A stretch of 64,000 nt of DNA from Tubiluchus corallicola. Its lineage: Eukaryota; Priapulida; Priapulimorpha; Priapulimorphida; Tubiluchidae. Below, piece by piece: positions 22,764-35,800 of this stretch. The position numbers were made by a program, and so were the translations under genes. The notes under the pieces are model-generated. The model made no database searches. It saw only the letters and a list, made by a program, of their open reading frames with translations, and was not told the origin of the DNA. The stretch is from the NCBI GenBank assembly GCA_030141605.1, contig JAQGDQ010000240.1:1-64000 (forward strand), read 5' to 3'. Position 1 is the stretch's first letter, and each line of letters opens with the position of its first letter.

Positions 22764-25700
22764 CAAAGGTCAACAGAACTTAAAGTGTTTTCATTTCTTG
22801 TACAATTTCGCCTCTGACAAGCGTCAATTGACTTAACAGTCATGTTGTTATTAACAGGAGTTCACATAACAGCCATTTGCGGAATCGTTGAGTTTTTACT
22901 TTGCAGCTAATTTTTTTAATACTGATGGATACATTGCAATCCGGGATGCAAAACTAGTGACAGAAACTACTTGATGATATATAAGTTCATGTAAGACCAA
23001 ACACTAAAGCAGTAGTAGCTTTATTAACGTTCGGTTGTGAATATATCCTCTTTCAAAGGCAGAAAAAAGGGAGAGATGGCCAGGATCACTAACCTGGCGG
23101 TCGACTACCGTTTAGTAGCTGTCTCGGCTTTGCCTAACTTCGGTTCTTAAGCGACATCTAGTATTTTTCCTCTTGCTCAGAAAATGGATAAGTGGGCTCT
23201 TTGAGAATCTTATTCTGTTACAATGTGGAAATTTCAAAAGTTCTGATGTAACTTGTGGGAATTACATTAAACAACAAAACTACAAAAACGGTTTTGTGTT
23301 CGATTCGTTTTGTTTATAAGATTATAACGTAGTTAATAACAACTTTTTTCTTTCCGTAATAGTATGAATGATATGACAGCTTCCTGTACAACAACAATTA
23401 ATATCCAGCAAGTCGATATTAACACGATTTGGCCATTGTAAAGGCTCTACATTTATAATAACTTAAGCGAATATGTTACACAATAACTATTTAACAATGT
23501 ACGATTTACATAATGTTAAAATATTTACAATAGAGGTTTAAGTAGCTAATTTACACTGCTTAAGCCCAAACAGACTACACAGAATGGAAAAAATGTCACA
23601 CGTATTTGTACAGCAAGAATGTATTTGGCTGGGTCAGAAATTATTACAGTCTATTTTTACACTATACATGAATCATTTTCATTAAAACGTATGTTTAAAT
23701 ACCTATTACTTAGTATTATGAGCATATTGGGTTTCTAAAGGTTGACAATTAGATAATCCGTCTTAAAAATGAAAAATATCGTGATTCTGAATTAACTCTA
23801 ATAACAGATTTAAATACAGCATACCAGTTCCTATTATGATCATCATATACCTATCCATTATGTCTATTGAAAACATTGGGCAGGCAGAATTCTGGATGAG
23901 AAATCTGCCCTCAAAACAGGTAAATATAGCAGTAATCCAGCAAAAACCTAGACACTACTACGCGATGGACATGTTTCTGCAGGAAAGCATAAAAATAAGA
24001 ACTAAAACTTTATAAATTCGTTTATTTAGGCGGTGAATAGCAAGATGAGTTTGCAAAGTTTTTAGGAGAAATTAATTTTTGCAAGTAGTGAAGATTGGGG
24101 ATACACGCCAACTGAGATGACTAAAGGCTGCCATTCATTTAGCTTAAAAGAATGATAATATAAACAATGAGATCATGCGAGCTGATCAGGTTACCATGAT
24201 TTACCTGCGTTCCTACAAATAACAATGATCAAATAAGGCATTAAGTAATTAGCAGAGCCTAAAAACTATTACACCAATACCTTTACGTTATCTCTGTAAT
24301 ACATTAGCCAAATATTTACAATTAACATGATCAATTTTTTTCATCACAGCGAAGGTAATATCACTGATTCTTGTAAACCGATCAAAAACGGTTTTCCAAA
24401 ACTGGATAGACTAACTTCACCGAAAACAGGTGGAACTTATCAATAGTGCGTTCATATCTACAAAGACAGGATCAAGTTGATGAGAAAATGATATTAACTC
24501 AAAGGAACCGATATAATGTCGGCCAAAAGATATCAAAAGGATCATTAAATAGCTCTAGTTTCATCTAAACTGGCCGTAAGTCAACCAAAAACTGTTTCAA
24601 ATTTACCAACAATATTTAAAGATAATTAGGTTGCTCCACGAAAACTGGTTTGATGTTGACGAAGGCAACTGTAAACTATTGGCTGTGTTATGTATTAATG
24701 CGTCAGAACGCATTGTAAATAAAGTAGTTCGGTAACACGCATAATGGTGTACTGTATTTCGATATTTCTACTAGATAGAAATCCAGGTACATCAACATAA
24801 AACAGGCTGAAGCTGCTAAAATCAGCTTCAAATCGACCAGAAGATTTGTATTTAAAGTTTCACTGTTTATAAATCCACCAAAGTGGTTAAGGTCCATTAA
24901 AAATAATAACAATCTCTTCAAAAAAGAGTTTCAAGTTGTGAGGACCGATTATCTATCAACCATTAACGTGCTATTTCATACTACTAAATTTTCAGTAATA
25001 AAAATGAGAACATTTTGATGAATGTTATGGAACGACATAAAAATTATAGGCCTATAATGATAAATTGGCTATTCCTTTTGGCCTTTGACGTTGTTTAAGG
25101 CGTCAAGAATGTATTTCCAGAGAAAAGGCTGCCATGTTATGTAATAAAAAAAACTATTAACCATAAAGTAACTATTGTACACCATGTTTTGTCGCAAAAT
25201 TACATAAGAAAATAAAAAACAAGGAGTAATACATCCTTTAAAAAGAAGCAAATTATAAAATGGGTAACGCCCATTGGAAAGCAAAAGAACTCAAAGTTAG
25301 GCAAACTATAAAAGTACTAATAATGCATTAACTGTTGCAAGTTAATGCATTGTTAGTACAAGTTACGTGGTGGCCACAAATTTTTATTACATTAAGTAAA
25401 TTTATCTACACACACTATTGATTTTTAGTAAAATTTGATACTATAACGCCAATGATTTGTCAATACCATATTGAATAACACTGATTCTTTGATCAAATGT
25501 TATGGAAACTAGATAATAGGACTCTGACACAATTTTGAATAAGTCAAGAAATTGGCAAAAAAGAGAATTTATGTTAAATCGTTCTACATGCTGAACTGCT
25601 GACAATGAGGCGATTCACCAAAACATAATACCTCTACAATCGAACGCAGGCATTCTACGACCGAGAACTCTTATCAAAATTATGGAAGACGTACAGCTTT

Positions 25701-26068
25701 TAAAGCTTGCAGAAAATGTAATAGAAATACCATACATGTAAGTACACAAGCACTGAGACTTCTTATTAGTCATTTCTACTGTAAGTTTTTAAATAAAAAT
25801 GGTATGAAGTAATTTTACAGTAGGCGAATTGTCCCATTATCTAGTCACATCACCGAAAAATAAACGAGAACAAAATAAAATTATTAATAAAATGAAAAAA
25901 GCTGACACAGGCGACAGATTTTTTGCGGCACTCTGGAACTGGTCTGCAGTAGGTGTGATGATCTTCGGTAACTTACGTATTGTTAAGAAGCAAAAATGTA
26001 AGTAGTTAAATATATGCAATAAATGAAGGTTTCCCTTGCTTTCCACTAGGCGTCACCTCTGGTGATTG
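22764..26068. other. Convergent intergenic region, DEG-ENaC / TRPC
   Basis: 3-prime flanks of two convergent genes. Contains one copy of a dispersed repeat (23028-23160). The rest is AT-rich without recognised exons; open frames up to about 70 codons have no family resemblance. Confidence 0.6.
23028..23160 (+). mobile_element. Dispersed SINE-like repeat, copy A
   Basis: GGTTGTGAATATATCCTCTT and TGCCTAACTTCGGTTCTTAA occur in the same order as the related GATTGTGAATACATCCTCCC and TGCTTAACTTCGCTCGCTAA at 54380-54540. A diverged two-copy family. Confidence 0.5.
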
Positions 26069-26817
26069 TCAGGATTTTGCATCCTCGCCGTTCGAACCAT
26101 ACACACGCTGTTTTAAAAAGTGTAAATTTGAAGAATTATCGTTGTCTTCATCCCCCATTCTCCAAGAAACTTTTTTAGTTAGGTTTGTACTGGGGATCAT
26201 TTGAGGGTAGCCTTCCTCCTTGTTTAAAGTTTTTTGTTCACTGGAATCACTTTTTTCGGGCACTGCAAGAGGCGCAGTGTTCAGTCTTAAAGGGTCATTG
26301 CTCGTTATTTCCGGAGGATTAGACACAGTCCGTCGTATCCGAGCACCATCTAACGACACTTCACACCCCACTCTTGGGGGAGGAGGCACATCAAGATGAA
26401 CAGAGGAAGCGCTGTCAGTATCATGCGGACTTAGTGATGGTAGCCGTTCACTACCACGGTTCGAGTCTGATTCACTTAACTGGGAACAAAAGGAGTCATT
26501 GTGTACATCACCAAGTTGCCGTTGCTGTTGTTGATTATGCTTCTTATCTCTCTCTAGATGAGCGAGTTCTCTGACATTTGAAAGAAGATGCTCCCACTGC
26601 TGAGCTGCAGATGGTTTCTTCTTGAAAGGCAATTTACCAAAGTGTGACGTCTTGCGTGGTGACGGTTTGTTTTTAACAATGTCGTCATCCTCCTTTAGCA
26701 AATCTTGGATTGGCATGCCCAGACCAAAATCAGTTTCTGGTATGGGATCAATAGTTCTCTCTAAATTTAATCCTTTCATTAGTCTTCGCTCCTGCAAGCG
26801 ATTTTTCTTGTTTTTAC
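26069..26817 (-). CDS. TRPC last exon (cytosolic tail)
   Basis: Residues 805-1052, stop TGA at 26069-26071, acceptor TATTTGCAG. The tail is hydrophilic with poly-Gln (HNQQQQRQ), Ser/Asp-rich runs, VPPPPRVG and RRTVSNPPE. It ends NGEDAKS, so no C-terminal PDZ-binding motif of the VTTRL type is seen. Confidence 0.85.
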
Positions 26818-29800
26818 CTGCAAATAGAATACAATGGAATGCAAGTAAATTATGTCACAGAAATTGAAGAATTACAAACATAGTTTCAGTTGCAAACATT
26901 ATTAAAGTAATACTCACTAAACAAATTATCAGGCGCCATCATCATCGGGCCTCATCATCAGCATCACGTCGTCGTCATCGTCATGGTCATCATGATCATC
27001 GTCATCATCATTATCGTCATTATCATCATCGTCGTTGTCGTCATCGACATTTCTAACACCACCACCACAGCCACTGACGCAGCCAGAGTCACACTACAAC
27101 CACCATTAATGCAATTCATTATTACTATCATTTTTTCTCTGCTAACTCTTTATTTTTTGAACCTCTCATTTCATCCACTTCTCAGTTAGACATTTGACCC
27201 TAAACACAGTTTCTACTTCCCTCAGTATCCTCTCATCTTCTCTTTCTCCATCCCCTCTCTCATTCTGTTTCACTTTCTCTCCATCACTTTTTCTCATTCT
27301 TTCATTATTTACCATGCTCTTTCTGTACTTCCTCTTTTTTGTTAGAGTAAAAGTACTTACTGCTGGCTTTTCTTGTGCTATCTGGAGGACCACTGATACC
27401 GCTGTATTTCAGAATTTCCAGCAGTTCGTAACGGAACGAGGATATGTCCTGTTTAATTTCATTAATGTCGTCCTCGTTAACGCCTTGGTGTTGTTGCTGT
27501 CGTTGCATGTTAGTGACGTAACGTTTGACGAGACTACGCATCACAGCTTGATATCTAGCATCTCTTTCGCTGACTTTGCGAACTATTTTCTGCAAAGAGG
27601 AAGAATACGAGAACTATAAACTCTTTACAATAAACAATTTGTTTTTATTACTGGTCATTGTGCACATATTTATTGCATCAAGTGAGACGTTCAGATATAA
27701 CATTGTTTTACGGCAGCATGTTACGTTAAGTTATAATATGTTACACCACGTGAGAAATGCGTCTACTCGAACAACTTGGATTTGTTGCGCTAATAGTGTT
27801 ATTTATACATACTGCAATCTGTTGTAGTATATTGTATCAAACGTGTATTGTTGTTTTGATCGGCCCTATGTCAATAATTTATCTGTCTATCTATCTTCTT
27901 ACAGCCTTCTTTAATGCAAATACAAAAATCAGCCCCTTTGCCATTCACTGATAACTTACTTTTAAACTTTTCCACCTTGTCCGCTTCTGTTTGTTAGAAC
28001 AGCTACATAATTTTTGATACATCCACTTGATTAGATAATAAAATGATTTAGGACTAGGAATGATGTTAAATGGCGGCGGCATCGTACCCCCATCTTCGAA
28101 GTACGACATCCACAGTTTGGAACGTGCGAACTTCCACTCGGTATCAGCTTGATTCTGCAAAAAAGTGTTTTTGTATTTAGCTTTAAATGATACATAAGCC
28201 ACTATTGTACAGTTCATTGTACACGAGCCATTTCAGTACATTTTTTGAGAACTGGATCCGATAATGCTCATTACAAAGGCTTATTCTCAAGCTACTGTAA
28301 AATGTTTAGAGTTACATTTTAGCAAGAGCGTGGTAATTAGCCCAGTGGTGGCTCGTGACCACTAGGGTTCGATTCTTGCTCTGGATGGTTTCATTCATCA
28401 CACCGATTTTGGTAGTTTGCTTTGTAGAGGGATGATGTATATGCACTACGAACGTGGCTGAGATATTCTGCCGGTTCAGTGCTCATCTTAGGCAATTATC
28501 GTTTATAGTGAGCCAGGTTCCCGTCTTGCCATACACATTGAAGTTAGGCGGGCCTCATAGCTGAGTGGTGAATTCCGCTTGGCAGAATGCCAATGTAAAA
28601 TCCATAAAAAGTATTCGAAAGCTATATTTCAAATTATTATATCGAACTATTTCGAACTATATTATTATTGTTATTATCATTGTTATTACTATTAAATATT
28701 TCAAAGTACAGGCGGGGTTAATTAATAATTAATAAAAGTGGTGGCCATTAGTGCATTTTATAGGTAGCACCAATTATTAAGCCATCAATAACCATTTATC
28801 AAGTTATTTTATATTTCATTTTTGTTATTAAGCTATACTTACAGCAATGATTTGGTATGAATTAGACATCATGGCTATTAGCATATTTAGTAATACAACA
28901 ATAGAAATAGCACTGTATACACCAAACATTAGCAGCCCTACAAACTCTGTGTACTCATGGTCCTCTTGTAGTTTAAAGGTCGTAAGATCTACGAGACCAT
29001 ATAAACCCCAGTATAAGGTCTGTAAGCTCTCAAATAAACTGAAAATACAAAATAATCACATTTAACAACTATACAACTAGTCATAAACATGTATCATCAT
29101 ATTAAACTAATGCATGGCATACGTTCACTTAGCACTCAGAAAACGCAGAATATTAAATTTCTCAGGTCGTATGAATCATCAATGATGCAATTATGGTCAT
29201 TACTATTTAAAGCTTGAAGTAAATATTGCTGTTTAACAAGCAAAGAAATTAGTGCAATTATGAACTGACATATGTATTCATTAATTATATGGTGACGGAA
29301 TTGGTTTTAAAATAGATAAAATGGCATTGAAAACCCTTTGTTCAGTGCAAACGATGACGCATTTTAAAATAACATTTTAATATTGCTTCCTACGCATTTC
29401 ATTTGAGAAAAGAAAACGTTTTGCTTTAAAATGGCATTATAAGTAGGGACCGTTTTATAGCAAGCGTGTCGTATATAAAACGCAACACCTTTTGCTGTTT
29501 TTACTCACTTGAGAAAGCTCTTGTACTTTTTCTCACAGGACACGTGTCCGATCCCGCCAAAACTTTGACACTCCTGGGCTCTCATAGTGGCGTAGTACCA
29601 GTACAATTGTGTGAGTCCACAAGCGAAAGCAAATACCACAAGCGCCAATATGAAAGCAAATTTCATAATGTCTATCACCATACGTCCGAGTGAGATTTGT
29701 AAAGGACCCAGGTAGGGATTCACAGTAAAAATGTACACAAGTTTTAACGAACTGAAGATGTTGGCAGCAGCAAAGAGACCTTCGGAGATCAGAGTGGGAT

Positions 29801-32800
29801 CATAGGCATCCCAGTCTTTCCGCGGTGCCATCGCTTGCTCTATCTTGTTTGACACTTTCTCATTTTCTACCTAAAAAGTTAATGACGTCTTATCAGTTTT
29901 ACCATTCAAATCTGATTTGGTTTGTCATACTTAATTAATTTTAAAATTTCTGCAATTTACTAATTGTTTTGAGTTACATGTGTTAAAAGCTGATACTTAG
30001 ATAAGGTTATAAAATCACAATTTACAAGTATACGTGTATGACAAAATTTTTTGCGTAAGTCGTAACAGTGTTTCAGATGATAAATCATGTGATTTGACAG
30101 TGTACCATAGAACAAAATGGCTTCAGTACTACAGAAATTAGATGAAAGATTGCACACATGTACTGCAGATGCACATTGGCTAGCCATTGAGACTAGTATG
30201 TTATTCGTACTTAGCAGAAGATGGATGTACTTACTATCACATAGGCACAGACACGCAGTGCTATAGTGGCTAAGTATAAGGCATTTGTGATGAAGTCTAA
30301 GATATTCCACATATCATGTGAGTAATCATAGAGCCCTTCGTCCCATAATTGCTTAATCTCAGACCAAACTAATCCTAGAAAATAACAGAAAAAGTCAACC
30401 ACATTACTGGTTAAAATGGTCGACAAGCTAATTAAACTAGGGAAAAAGAGAGGTGAACAAGCATCAGTCAACCAAAGGCAGACATTTTTTGAAATCTGGA
30501 GTTATCATGTATAAAAATGGTCTGTAGGCATGCTGGTACAGAATCAAGCTAACATCATCACGACCATGACCACAACTACGTCATGGTCACCATCATCAAC
30601 ATCACCACCATTAAGATTGTCATCATAATTCATTTATCGTCTTTCACTGTAACTCTTTTTTGCATTAAATTTTGCCATGTGCAAAATAAGCAAGTAGGCA
30701 CCTTTTAATTTTATCTTATCGAAATTTGGGCATGGCAGACACTGCTGTACTACACGATTGCCTCCTCTCCTGGTGCCATCGCAATGATATTGTTGTGGCC
30801 AAAGCTGTTATTGTTGCTATTGTTGTTGGTCAGCTAATACAATAACTGATTGGTGTTCATGCAGTTTTTATACAGCTTCTACTGCTACCATCGTTGCTGT
30901 GGCCGCCATTACTAAGATACTGTTTTTTAGAATAATCCAATCTATTTTTATAATTATAAAGATTTTTTTGATATCTGAGTTAGAGAGAAAATTTGAGACT
31001 ATTTGATATCTGTATCAGAACGGTAGATTTGTTTGCAATATATGGACAGCTGAACACTATGTACAATATTTTAATCTGTATAATTAATTCTGCAGGTTTC
31101 CAAACCAACAGTAATTTTTTGGTTATTGTAGCCCAGTCGGCGTTTTTTAAACTAAAATTTAGCAATCGGTTGACGAAGTTTCTTGACCAAACTGCCTAGT
31201 CGCACAATCAATTTGTTGCGGTAGAGAAATATAACTACATGTAATGTATGCTCTAATCTAATTGCTCATGAATCTTACCTGCTACCCACGCTAATATCAT
31301 CCATTCTATGCTAGTTGCTGGCGAACCTCGTCGCTCATTTTTATAAGTTGGTCCTAATTCATCGTCATCGCCACCTTGAGCAGATATCAAGTCGTTATTA
31401 AGTGGAAACTATAAGTCACAATGCAGCTTCTTTCATTCAGTGTGTATCATGCAATAGGTAAGTAAGTGAATGAGTGAGTGAGTGAGCCAATCAGTCAGTA
31501 GGTCGGTCAATTGGTCGATCGTCGGCCAGTCTGTCAGTGAGCCAGTCAGCCAAAGTCAGTCAATGAGTCCAGCTAGATAATCCATAAACATTTCGCTTAG
31601 TTTACCAGTCCGTCAGCTACTCACCTAGTTAGTCTGTATGTCGGCTAACCGACTGATCAGCAGGTTTTTCTGTCAGCCTGAAGAAGTCATTTATTTTCAA
31701 CAAAGCAAAAATATATCTCTATCATTCTTTTGTGCAGAAAAGTTACTTTCTTTTGTACAATGAAAGCTCTAAAAATAATTTCTTTATAATGTTTTTCTCA
31801 CACACAACTTCGCTTTATGATTTGCGGTATTATCTCTTTGTATAGCTTAGCATATAACAGAAAATCTTCACTTTCTACGAGGTTTAATATAGTCTCTGAT
31901 TTCATCGCTTGCTCTTTAAAAAAAGGTAGTTTGTTTTACTTTTACGTTTGCCTTGGAGTAAGTCATAGTGCTGCATTCAGAATGATAATGTCGCCTCTGA
32001 AAAATCAAATGACACTTACCAACACTTATTATAGACTCTATTCGCTGAGATGCTAAAATTAAGAAAACTGAAACGCAAAAGAAAGAGATACTGTTAAAAT
32101 ACGATAAAAGCTAAATCAAATAAAAGAACGCAAAAAGAAAGTTGATTCATTACAGTAAATTAGAGGCACGTGATTAATATGGCCTGACCATAATGAGATG
32201 GCCTGGAAAACAACCAGCTTATGACGGTAACTAGTATTACACCAGTCAACAAGTAGAGTTCAACCAACAAAAACCGTACCTATGTTATTGTCGTTTAATT
32301 GAACGCGCTTGCTGGCTTGCTGAACTATGTTTAAGTTAACATAACTGTTATGACAATGCACCTGCCTAATTAAAATCGTAATATCAAAGTATAAGGTATA
32401 GAACTATAGCCTCACAACTGGTCAAATTGTAAGAGTATAACATCTCTACTTGTAACTTTAGAGTGTGTCAAAATGTTTTGAGGAATAGTAACAGAAATAC
32501 GCCAAACTGCAAAGATTACGTGGCAGATTTCAGCGTTTGGAATTTTGATTAGTATTTTAAGCGGCGTCGCATTTCTTTCTAATACATTTTTTTGTATTCT
32601 GTATTTTTTATTTACTTTTTGGTTTCTTTCTCCCTTGTCTATCCTTCTTCCTTCTTTATTACCCATGTTTTTAGCAGCTATGGATTCACGTTTACAAAGC
32701 TTACAGCCAAGTACACCCTCTGGCACTAGAGAATGATGGATCGGCCTATATGTCACACGCTTAGATTGCACAATTAGAGAGTAACCATACTCTGATGTGA

Positions 32801-35800
32801 CCTAGTCCGTTGTAAATATATAATACAAACCTCATATTAATACTTACATAAAAAAGTAAAGTAGGAGGCACTATGACATATAAACTTAATGAAAGGCTTG
32901 CGTAACGTCATCCCTAGGGAACTCTTGGGCGCCATTAAATACATCGTTGAGAACACAGGAAAACATATCCCTATTGACATGATCATGAAAAACTGTAAGA
33001 AAAAAACATGAAACGTTTAACTTTAAGCGTCATAACAGGTGTAATTTCGGAACCAGAAGTCAATTCCAAAAGTTAATAAAATCCATATAAGTACTTGATA
33101 GGGCAGACTGTTATTCAGATATCTTATATAGGATGCTATATAGTAGCACAGCAGTTGCTTTAAAATTCTTAGGCCTATGGCTTTACCTAAATGGACCGCC
33201 ACAAAATTTAACAGACGGAAATGTGGATAAGCTGGGTTAACAAAGCCGACATTTTACCTAAAATATACCTAAATTTTAATTTGACCATTCATGTGGCAGT
33301 GTATTATAACACAAATTACCAGGCAAAAGGAAATCAAATAATCAAACACAGACGCCACAAATGCCCTTGGACTGATTACAATAAATATTAATAAAGTGCG
33401 CTTTGGTTGCTCAGAAATCCTTTTTTGTTAAGCATGCACCATTAATAATAATTTGCTTCAAGATTCCTGGCCTTTTAGGGAAAGACCAAACCTACAAAAG
33501 TTCCCGTAGAGAAGTTTGCTAACTAACAACAGTTATCAAGCTACTTGGCTTCGGAATGCGCTTCTCCTGGGCAAACAACATAGCTTATTTTACACGGTAC
33601 TCCAAATTCCCTTTCATCCAGTTGCTATTACTGATTCATATATTCACATACCGCAAAGTGATGCTTTACATCAGAAAACCAACCCTGACTGCAAGATTGC
33701 GTTACTTCCTCTAGTATATAAGAGACAAACATATCAATGAATAAAATCGCCAGTTTTATTCATATGGGATGCCTTAAATTCGAAAATAGCCTTAGAAAAG
33801 GTACTAATAAGCGTAGTATTGTTTACAAGATGGCGCTAAACTTTCACTAACTAAAACAAGATCAAGATATTAGAATAACAATTCGATATCGATAAAAACA
33901 TAATACACTGTAGTCACAAGGAGGTCTGGACTTACGATTACATGCTGCAAAACATGTTGAAGGATTTTTCTAGGAATGTAAACGACTTTTTTGATTAGAT
34001 AGCTAATAATGCAATTAAGTGAAAGTAAAAACGTGGGTCTGTGGGGGGAAAGCGTAAAAACCCGAAATATTGGAAATCTCTAGATAATGCAAAAACTCCA
34101 AGTGAGCTTCCGCGATTTTCCAAACCATTAAAATGCGAGTGAGCAGTTCTCGCAATATGATTATGGCTGAATTAATAATTAGCAGTATATCACATTACTG
34201 CTAAAACCGTAATGAAATTTTCTGAAATAAATGTAATTTCATCAAGTAATGAATTATGATTAAATTGAGTTTTATTTTGATGGACTCTGACTGTCGAACG
34301 CGCAACTGTGTAATTTCATTTGCAGTGAAGAAGAATCGGCTGACTTTATAATGATTAAACATTGACCCATCATGACTTTCAACACGTTTGCCAAGGACAA
34401 ATAAAATGCGCATGCGCAGTCAGCAGCAGTTGTAAGCAAGGCTGTACAGGTACCAGGTGTTCAGGTACACATTTCCTAGGTTCTTTTGAAAAACAAAATT
34501 GTTTGGTCATTTTTTTTGAATAACATACTCACAATACAATTTAAAATTGCCTGTTGTTGAATATACCAATTTTTATAAGTTGAAACCTGTATAAGTTGAC
34601 TATTTTAGTGCCAGTATGAATTATTCAAAATGCCTTTTCATTTAGCAGTTCAACATGAACGGTTAAATAGAAAAACCTACTGCTTAACAACAAATCCGTT
34701 TAAGACGCGTACATGATTCCAAACTTTATGAAAATAAAACTAAGATTTTAGGCGTTGTTTCTAAAAAGAACTAAACGTTCTTTTAATCAACCGGCAGCGA
34801 TTATAGATATTAGATATTTAGACAAAAGCTCCCATAAACGACACGAAGCGAGGATCATTTTTAGAACAGTAGTGAAATTTAAGACATTATAGGTAAAGGA
34901 TCAATTGGATACTAGGGGATCAACTGTTTTGCAATAAAATTCAGACGTAATCACATGCTTTTTACAATATTACAAAAGTACTAAAAACTCAGAGTGCTTA
35001 CTGACCTGTACAGAAAAATAAATTTTACCTTAAATAATATATTTCGTCGTCTGAATCCAGGAAGACCTTCGTACCAAATGGAAGCCAATAGCTGCTGGCA
35101 GTTTGGATGTGAAACAAACTAAACATCAATAAAATGTCCATGAAATCCTCAACAGAAGCTAAAGCTAACATCAGATAACAACTTAGATAACGTGTAAACG
35201 AACGAAACTAGTAGTTAAAGGTATTTAAAATAATAAAAAACAAAATGCAATAGTGTGAAATAAAAAGAAAAAGAAGTAGAAAAGACAAAACAGCTAGAGA
35301 AGAAAAGAGGGAAAAGCCAAATTTCGATAGTATGCAAATTTGAAAATCAGATATATATTAATTAAAAAAACTTAATTTTGATTGACCTGTATATATATAT
35401 AGGCAGGTCAACCAAAATTACGTTTTTTTAAATGAATTAGCAGAGAAACGAGAAAATACGCACGAGATTGCAATTATAAGAAATGCCAGTGCAATAACAA
35501 AAGTACAACAAAACGAAATAGCAGAACGCAACAGAACATCCCTTTTGAGCGTGGCAAAATATAAAAAATAAGGTGGAATGCAACGATAGGAATAAGCCAA
35601 TACCTTGAAGCAGCAATAGAATACCAAAAACATATATAAGGTAAGAAAAATATCCTGTACTAACCTTCTTTTGCTTGTACTTGATAGCCAATTTTAACCG
35701 ACTGAGCGCCATCCTGTCACTGGAATCCTTTGATCCTGAATCAAATAGTGAATGCCCTGAGTCATGGTTCAGAATCACCGCCAATTCTTGTGAGGACCTG

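Noticed and set aside
26374-26867. + strand open frames within the TRPC tail exon
   Set aside because: Antisense shadows of the well-supported TRPC coding exon.
28321-28384. A functional tRNA gene
   Set aside because: A and B boxes are present but 29 bp apart, with no proper cloverleaf; better explained as a SINE head.
32412-32771. 119-codon - strand open frame in TRPC intron
   Set aside because: No TRPC resemblance, no matching phase; AT-rich and Lys-rich composition like non-coding DNA.
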